Position numbers and translations under genes: made by a program
In this document: one piece after another, positions 58,437 to 64,000 of the stretch
Layout: the number at the start of each line of letters is the position of its first letter
Numbering within the stretch: the stretch's first letter is position 1
From: Globisporangium splendens
Lineage: Eukaryota; Oomycota; Peronosporomycetes; Pythiales; Pythiaceae
Assembly: GCA_006386115.1 (NCBI GenBank)
Contig: VFIW01000050.1
Location: 508,563 to 572,562, forward strand
Direction of reading: 5' to 3'
DNA length: 64,000 bases
Notes under the pieces: generated by a model
Databases searched by the model: none
What the model was told of the DNA's origin: nothing
What the model saw: the letters and a program-made list of their open reading frames with translations, nothing else

Positions 58437-60917
58437 TTACGAAAGTTGTCCCAAAAACTCGCTCAGCAGCGCTCGGTCTTGTTCTCCTTCAACGCGCCTT
58501 TCTTCGTGGAACTGTTCCCACTCCAATGCCAGTTGCTCTCGTTCGAGCTTCCTGTCTTCTCGGTCTCTTCGCCTCTCTTCTTGGTCCAACTGAATAAGTT
58601 CCAGCATTTGCTGTCGCTCTTCCTCCTGGAGTTTTCGTTCCTCCGCCATCTCGACGAGCAAATCGTTGAAGTACTTTGTCTGTGCCTCAACGATGCTCGC
58701 AAGCGCCTGCATATCTAGCGTGCGTTTCTGTTTCTTGCTGGAACTTGACACCAGACCGTGCTTTGAACCAGTCGGCGATGCACTCTCAGCAAGAACTCGC
58801 AACGTCGCGTCGTCACTTTTTCTCTTGGTGGGAGGTGAATCAGCTTGTTGCCCTTCACTGGGTTGCAGCGTGGCAGGAAGACCCCGAGGTGAAGACGGTG
58901 ATCTTAGAGAGCCACTGTCCGATGTTGCTTGACTGACGGCGGTGATGGCTGATGCACCTTCGAGCGACTCCATAGGTTCGCTCTTCTCAACAATCTCTTG
59001 AACCACAGGAAGCATGTCTCTGTACAGAAATGAGAACTTGCCACTCTTGTAGTGTGCCTTGACTAGTTGCCGCTGGTCGTCGTGGCTGTTGGAGAACCAG
59101 TCGTTTCCTTTTGCAATATTGCTTTCAGATGCAACGTCGGGTCTCTTTCGGTTGTAACCGGTGATGAACTGGAAGGAATGGATGATAGATTCCTGCTTCG
59201 AAATCACTTCTCGTTCCGTGCGCATCGGGATACCGCGCGTTTGTGCAATGAACTTGCTGTAGATCCGACTGTTGAATACGTGCACAGGTTCATCCTCTGC
59301 AGGTGGACCATCGGTAACGACCTCGAGCCACGCACGCAGCAGCTCTACCACTTCACTGCAGCTCCACGTGCTCGTGGCGGTCGTGCCCGTCGGTAGTGGC
59401 ACGTCGACGACCGTATTTACAGCTGCCTTCTCCTTCAGAAAGATTTGTTCCAGTGCAGTGTACATGTCTTCGTCGATCTCTGTGCACGGGACACCAGCGC
59501 TCGAGATTCTGCTCTGCCGCTCGCTTTTCGGCAGGGAGAACCAAGGTCGCTGAAGGATCGCGCCGTCGGTCGAATTCGTATTGCTTAGGTTGAACCCAGA
59601 GATCAGCACGTATGTGTTCACCATTGTCACTTGCCGATCTGTCACATCTTTTTGCTTTCTGGCCGTATCTCCCTTCGATAACACGAAAAATCGCTGACAG
59701 ATCCGTGAATCCAGCGCACCCACAGTCTCATCACACTGGAACGTCTTATCAAATCCATCGACGACGCCACGCCAAGCCCCCAGCAACAGCATGTCTTCGT
59801 CTCGCGTCCACGATCCTTCTTCAGCGCGATCCTCGTCGGAATTTGGCGCGCTTGTCTTGCTCGTTTTCTTGACGATGCTTGCGATGAGGGGAAGCATGTC
59901 TTCGTCCACATGCGTGAAATGGCTCTTCCTGTAGTACTCTTGGATGATGGATTTTTGCGTCATCTTCGGCAGCGCATGCCACTTTGCCAGGTTTGGAACC
60001 GCCGCGCTGGCTGTGATCACTCCCACAGGATTGACAATTCGGTTCCGATTAAAGTCCGAAATGAATTTGAACGACTTGACAAGCGAAAGTCGTTTGATTT
60101 TCACAGCGGCTGGGGTGCGCGTCGAATGACCACCGAAAACTTCTTGGAATCGGCCAAACAACCGCGCGTCAAATGCGCTGGTTGATTCGTCTGGGATAAG
60201 AGGACCATCGAGGATCTCAAGCCAGACGCGCAGCAGCAGAAGCACATCGTCTCGGCTCCACGCTGTGATCACGCGCCCAGGTCGAAACGGCGGTAGCATT
60301 GCCAGCGATTTCTTGCTACCAATCATGGCGTGCACTGTTTTCGAACGATCGTCCTCTGCGTACGCGTGCTCTGCCACCGCAGTCGCAGTATTTTCTTCAT
60401 AACCACTAGCTCGGTCGTCAGCATCAACAGGAGACGGAGGCTGTGAAGCGTGTGGGGCGTCGCGAAGTATTGTCGCTATCTCATTGAAGATCTCTTCGTC
60501 CATGTACGCAAATGGTTTCCTCTTGTAGTGGGTCTCGACAATGCGTCGCTGCTCGTGCTGCGGGATCGTGAACCAGTTCTGACCGCCACACGTCACGCTC
60601 ATGGTCTTCGCGATGATGTGGTTCTGGTTGAACACGGCGATGAAGCGATAGGATCTCAGCAGCGGCTTCTTCGTCTTCGTCAGTCCTCTCATCGTGCGCG
60701 GCGTGGCGCCACCGTAGAATCCCTGAAAGGTCTTGAACAGCCGCATCTTCGGTGATTGCGCGGCATCATCACCACCATCAGCAGCTGGCGCCGCGACGAC
60801 TTGGCGCCACGCGCGCACCAGCTGCACGACCTCGTCTCGGCGCCACGGACCCTCGGTGCGCGCGGCACCGGTCGCGGGTTCCTGCTTCACGTGGACGTCG
60901 TCCTGCGCCGTCGCCAT
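58437..60917 (-). CDS. Tandem Myb/trihelix-like module protein, four modules (arm 2)
   Basis: Single exon, 826 aa from MATAQDDVHVKQEPATG. The frame is open upstream of this ATG, but the same ATG and its upstream context (AAGCGCAACAAAC) are shared with arm 1, so I use it. The only length difference from arm 1 is seven extra residues (AEHAYAE inserted after ENTATAV), an in-frame 21-bp indel in the linker between modules 1 and 2. The modules, S/P-rich linker and C-terminal coiled coil match. Preserved frame, with replacements spread over linkers, supports function in both copies. Confidence 0.72.
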   Translation of the reverse strand: MATAQDDVHVKQEPATGAARTEGPWRRDEVVQLVRAWRQVVAAPAADGGDDAAQSPKMRLFKTFQGFYGGATPRTMRGLTKTKKPLLRSYRFIAVFNQNHIIAKTMSVTCGGQNWFTIPQHEQRRIVETHYKRKPFAYMDEEIFNEIATILRDAPHASQPPSPVDADDRASGYEENTATAVAEHAYAEDDRSKTVHAMIGSKKSLAMLPPFRPGRVITAWSRDDVLLLLRVWLEILDGPLIPDESTSAFDARLFGRFQEVFGGHSTRTPAAVKIKRLSLVKSFKFISDFNRNRIVNPVGVITASAAVPNLAKWHALPKMTQKSIIQEYYRKSHFTHVDEDMLPLIASIVKKTSKTSAPNSDEDRAEEGSWTRDEDMLLLGAWRGVVDGFDKTFQCDETVGALDSRICQRFFVLSKGDTARKQKDVTDRQVTMVNTYVLISGFNLSNTNSTDGAILQRPWFSLPKSERQSRISSAGVPCTEIDEDMYTALEQIFLKEKAAVNTVVDVPLPTGTTATSTWSCSEVVELLRAWLEVVTDGPPAEDEPVHVFNSRIYSKFIAQTRGIPMRTEREVISKQESIIHSFQFITGYNRKRPDVASESNIAKGNDWFSNSHDDQRQLVKAHYKSGKFSFLYRDMLPVVQEIVEKSEPMESLEGASAITAVSQATSDSGSLRSPSSPRGLPATLQPSEGQQADSPPTKRKSDDATLRVLAESASPTGSKHGLVSSSSKKQKRTLDMQALASIVEAQTKYFNDLLVEMAEERKLQEEERQQMLELIQLDQEERRRDREDRKLEREQLALEWEQFHEERRVEGEQDRALLSEFLGQLS

Positions 60918-62011
60918 GTTTGTTGCGCTTACTTTTCTTTTCTTTAGGTTTGTTCTCGGTATGTATGTGATTTTTGTGTGGACCTCTTCGAATAATCGTG
61001 GAGCATAGGGATAGGGGATAAAGAGTTCAATTCGAACATCAGTGGCTCCTCGAATCACGTGTTGAGAAATGTGTCCAGATGCAAAATCAAATACCTACTT
61101 TACGGAGGAAATTCTGTGGATGTTTGTATCCATAGTAGTTATGATGAACAGACTTGACCCAAACTAATCGTCCGAGCCTGTCATTTTGTTGTGTCTCAAA
61201 ATGCCCCACGTGGGTTTGCGTTTACGGACAGTGTAACGAGATTGCCCGTTCCACGGCGTACACGTGCGTTGAGGAAGGGCAAGTGAGAGGAAGGGCACAG
61301 CGGTAACGCTGCGTCCAAAGAGAAGAGAGGGAGCTTTGCGAGGTAACGTGCAAAATGAGAAGTGAATTGAAATCTTAAGGTTTGAAATGCAAATCTGATG
61401 GGTTGTTCCTACGGCGTCTCCGATTGGTAGATAGTCGGGTGTCCAATTCGACTATCATCCAGTGAGATTAAACTTTAATGGAATGTTCTTATTGGCTAAA
61501 ACTGCAACTGGCTACATCGAGTGTTCATGGGTTAACGGGTGGGTTAGGAGAGAGTGGTAGAACCCTTGTGGGTATGACCCGCACTTTCACGTGTGCCTTA
61601 CCTCGCACGTGCCTTGCGTGCGGAGCGTCAAGGCATGTGTAATGTGTGCCTGACCTCGAGTCCGAGGTCAGGCTCTCCTTTTCATGTAGGTCAAAAGTAT
61701 ACAGTTAGAGGTAACTAGTCAGATAAAAATGCAGTTGCAGGTCGAACACCTGGATAGGAAGAAAAGTCGAATCAGTTGAAGAAAAGGATAGGCATGCATG
61801 CAAGGAGGCTCAGATGTAGTGCGAGCGAACTAAGTCCTCCATTCAATTCACTTTCCAATTTGCCATCAAGTCGCCACCACCTCCTCCGAGTCCACGCCAA
61901 CGCTTTCCGACTTTCGACCAATCCAGTTCCGACTTTCCGACTTTCAGCCAATCAGCGTTCAAGAAGACCCCAAATCGTTACATCTGGTAGCACTTTGCGT
62001 CAGGGGGGAGT
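60918..62011. other. Region upstream of arm 2 gene leading to an LTR
   Basis: About 1.1 kb. It holds a perfect short hairpin, CCTGACCTCG / CGAGGTCAGG, near 61650-61672. A purine-rich tract (AGGGGGGAG) lies at 62002-62011, typical of the polypurine tract before a 3' LTR. TGTAACGAG near 61231 could be another LTR start. No intact gene was recognised. Confidence 0.4.
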
Positions 62012-62388
62012 GTGACCGTTTCGAAGCGTTCAAGTCGCCGTCGTCGTCCAAGCCAGGCACCTCCGAGGTTGTTATTCGAGCCGCTTTCTGAACGGGTGTT
62101 GCTTTAGTGACATAAATCCCGGAATCATTGTCGGTGCGTTGACCCTTTGGTGTTCTGTGGCAGTAACTCCTGTAATGTTGAGCCAGTCGTGCTTTTGTGC
62201 GTAATTCTGTGTTCTGGTCTACCTCGGTTTCTCTAATAGTGACACGGTGTCTCGGGTTCGCCCTAACTGTCTGTGTTCTTTAGGGTGTTATTCCGTGGTG
62301 TCATCGTCAAGCGTGCCTAGGTGAAGCCCTCATTAGAGGATCAAGACTGTGATTATGAACTCCCAGAGTTGGTAACCTCCCCAACTCG

Positions 62389-62739
62389 ATGCCCAAGAAG
62401 CCGCGCGTCAAGCAGGTCCCGATTCAAGGCAGCTTTACGTACTTAGGCGTGCCGAAACCTGCAGAAGCTGATAAAGCCCGTCAAGACCTCGTGAACTGTC
62501 TGACGAAGGCTTTCTGGATCTGTGAAGTGCTAGAGAAGCACGTGGACAAGTGTCCAGACAAGCTGAAGAAGAAACGCGCAAAGAAGGCTCTAATCCGGAC
62601 CGCTCAAGGAATCGTCGACGCGTCCGACGGGATAAGCGAGTGCTTTCGCTGCGTGCTGCGTGATCCACCGGCATCGAGCACTGGTACTGGGAAGGCTAAG
62701 CTGCGTCCAGGTCAAGTTCCTCCGCCTAAGTTCGACTAA
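62389..62739 (+). CDS. 116-aa leader ORF in the Gypsy element
   Basis: Between the LTR start and gag. It starts ATGCCCAAGAAGCCGCGC and ends before an A-rich tract. The product is lysine-rich (LKKKRAKKALIRT), with two Cys pairs (ICEVLEKHVDKCP and ECFRC), and does not match gag. It is not a standard Ty3/Gypsy gene. It may be an accessory ORF, a captured host fragment, or a protein-coding gene overrun by the element. No domain was recognised. Confidence 0.5.
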   Translation: MPKKPRVKQVPIQGSFTYLGVPKPAEADKARQDLVNCLTKAFWICEVLEKHVDKCPDKLKKKRAKKALIRTAQGIVDASDGISECFRCVLRDPPASSTGTGKAKLRPGQVPPPKFD

Positions 62740-62935
62740 AAAATTAAAAATTAAATAAAAAAGAACAAAAAAATAAGAAATAAAAACAAAGAAATAAAAA
62801 AATAAAGAAATAGCTTCGTATTATACTGGTTATTAAGCTCCCTTAGTATATAGTCTCAACTCCCGTCCCCGCCTGTCAAGTCAAGTGATATCGGTTACAT
62901 AAATTACCGAGTGTGAAGTCAAGAAAATTGCCAAT

Positions 62936-64000
62936 ATGAGCGAGCCAACGAATGCCCAGTTGTTGCAGAGTATGCTGGCAGTGCTAAACCAGCAAGCAGA
63001 GATGATCCGAGAGTTCCAGCAAGTGAAACGGGAGTCAGAGATTAAGTTAGAGGGATGTAAATTACCGGTTTATAGTGGAGCGTTACAAGAATCGTTCCAG
63101 TTGTATAAAGAGCAAGTCGGAGACTATTTAAAGGCGAGGAACATTGACAGACAGGATGCTAGTCTTCAACCACGCCTTTTGGCGATGTTGGGAGGAACCC
63201 TGCGGCAAGGAGCTGCCCAGTGGTTCATTGTGAAGAAGACAGAGATTGAGACGGTTGATCAATTCTTCCTGGAACTAGGAAACAAATTTGTTCCCGCTGA
63301 TCTACAAGAGCGCTTGCGCGACCAGTTGGGTGAGCTATCCCAGGGTCAGAGTCGAGGCCTTGACGACTACGTCAGTCGTTTTAGGCATGTTATCACACAA
63401 GTTCAAGAGATGAGTGAGCTCGACAAGATCATGTACTTTGTGCGAGGATTAGCTCCAGCGATCCGAACGGAGGTGCGTTATCGCCGATGTTCCACGCTGT
63501 CGGAAGCCATCACTCTAGCGCTGGATTATGACCGTTCGCACCGTCGCTCTGCGGATGGAAATCGTTCCCATTCAGAACCGAGGTACAGGCGTTTCGATAA
63601 TCGCCAATACCAACTGAATGGTGCAAGTCCAATGGAAGTGGACAATGTCCGAGTCCTGGGTCGTGAAGAGTGCTTGCGTCAGCGCCTTTGTTTCAATTGC
63701 AATCGACCTGGACATCGAGCGTCAGAGTGTCGTGCACCGCGCCAGCAGAGACAAGTGAGTACGCCACAGACGATGCGCAACTCAAGATATCAGCGTCCGA
63801 CACAGCGAGCTCGTCGATCAAGTCCGATGGTTGAGCACAACCTGGCGACAGTGGACGAAGTGGATTATCCTATTGTGTTTGACAATGCGGAGCTTAACGC
63901 AGTGGAAATTACACGTAAAAGCAACTTTTTTGTTGTGGACGGTCGCGTAGATGGTAATGACGTGCGCATTTTGATTGACAGCGGTGCCTCGACCAACCTG
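62936..64000 (+). CDS. Ty3/Gypsy Gag, continuing into protease (partial)
   Basis: Open from ATG 62936 (MSEPTNAQLLQSML) to the window edge, 355 codons without a stop. The capsid-like region is about residues 45-200 (WFIVKKTEIETVDQFFLELG, QGQSRGLDDYVSRFRHVI, the standard retrotransposon Gag pattern). A CCHC knuckle sits at C252-x2-C255-x4-H260-x4-C265 (CFNCNRPGHRASEC). A basic/S-rich linker follows. The aspartic protease begins at ILIDSGAST with D348. No frameshift separates gag from pro, so gag-pro is one frame, which is common in oomycete Gypsy elements. The right part (RT, RNase H, integrase) lies outside the window. Confidence 0.9.
   Translation, partial: MSEPTNAQLLQSMLAVLNQQAEMIREFQQVKRESEIKLEGCKLPVYSGALQESFQLYKEQVGDYLKARNIDRQDASLQPRLLAMLGGTLRQGAAQWFIVKKTEIETVDQFFLELGNKFVPADLQERLRDQLGELSQGQSRGLDDYVSRFRHVITQVQEMSELDKIMYFVRGLAPAIRTEVRYRRCSTLSEAITLALDYDRSHRRSADGNRSHSEPRYRRFDNRQYQLNGASPMEVDNVRVLGREECLRQRLCFNCNRPGHRASECRAPRQQRQVSTPQTMRNSRYQRPTQRARRSSPMVEHNLATVDEVDYPIVFDNAELNAVEITRKSNFFVVDGRVDGNDVRILIDSGASTNL

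Larger units (their letters stand above)
55562..60965 (-). repeat. Inverted segmental duplication, arm 2
   Basis: Reverse-oriented copy of arm 1 (39360-44632). The inner boundary is sharp at the 642-aa stop codon. Both genes are intact here. The spacer between the arms is about 10.9 kb. Confidence 0.88.
62012..64000 (+). mobile_element. Ty3/Gypsy LTR retrotransposon, partial at the right edge
   Basis: Begins with TGTGACCG after a polypurine-like tract, then a long leader, an additional ORF, an A-rich tract (62740-62812) and the gag-pro frame running off the window. The 5' LTR end and the primer-binding site could not be fixed by eye. The class comes from the gag/CCHC/protease order and the LTR-like start. 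Confidence 0.65.

Noticed and set aside
60918..61058. In-frame upstream extension of the four-module gene in arm 2
   Set aside because: The extension is not shared by arm 1, whereas the ATG and its local context are.
1..64000. RXLR, Crinkler, elicitin or NLP effector genes
   Set aside because: Searched by eye for signal peptide plus RXLR, LFLAK, or cysteine spacing; none was convincing.
1..64000. tRNA, rRNA, riboswitch or CRISPR features
   Set aside because: No cloverleaf with conserved GTTCRA box and acceptor pairing, no rRNA-like block and no regularly spaced short repeat was found by eye; a tRNAscan run would be decisive.

Overview
The window reads as nuclear DNA of an oomycete (Phytophthora/Pythium-like). 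This rests on a full-length ABCG/PDR transporter, a P4-ATPase and a catalase as uninterrupted ORFs, short GT-AG introns of about 80-100 bp in a minority of genes, roughly balanced base composition, and relics of APE/RT LINE, mariner and Ty3/Gypsy elements. The species cannot be told from this sequence. No rRNA, tRNA or CRISPR was seen.

Layout. 0-5.2 kb: a TPR/double dsRNA-binding protein (5' end outside the window), a small two-helix membrane protein, a MITE-like element, and a four-exon RNPS1-like SR protein. 5.5-8.3 kb: three genes of a bacterial-type PH family resembling Bacillus YvbH. 8.6-18.3 kb: a 955-aa uncharacterised protein and a P4 phospholipid flippase. 18.6-22.6 kb: a 5'-truncated LINE with target-site duplication. 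23.4-29.5 kb: an alpha/beta hydrolase and an ABCG/PDR pump. 31.4-33.0 kb: a catalase. 33.5-38.9 kb: nested relics (RNase H fragment, mariner fragment, and a second LINE inside the mariner). 39.4-44.6 kb and 55.6-60.9 kb: two arms of an inverted duplication, each carrying the same two related repeat proteins with Myb/trihelix-like modules. 46.2-54 kb, the spacer between the arms: an S1/P1 nuclease, four more YvbH-like genes (one a nonsense pseudogene, one highly divergent) and an uncharacterised 433-aa protein. 54.3-55.3 kb: a truncated catalase copy abutting the second arm. 61-64 kb: an LTR region and the start of a Ty3/Gypsy element with gag, a CCHC knuckle and a protease start, running off the right edge.

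The most unusual content is (i) the seven-member dispersed family of bacterial-type PH proteins, which suggests bacterial origin followed by local expansion, and (ii) the inverted duplication of two intact, mutually related tandem-module proteins that I cannot assign to a named family. Most host genes do not form an evident operon-like pathway. The catalase, nuclease, PDR pump and hydrolase are compatible with stress, detoxification and secretion roles, but that grouping is inference only.
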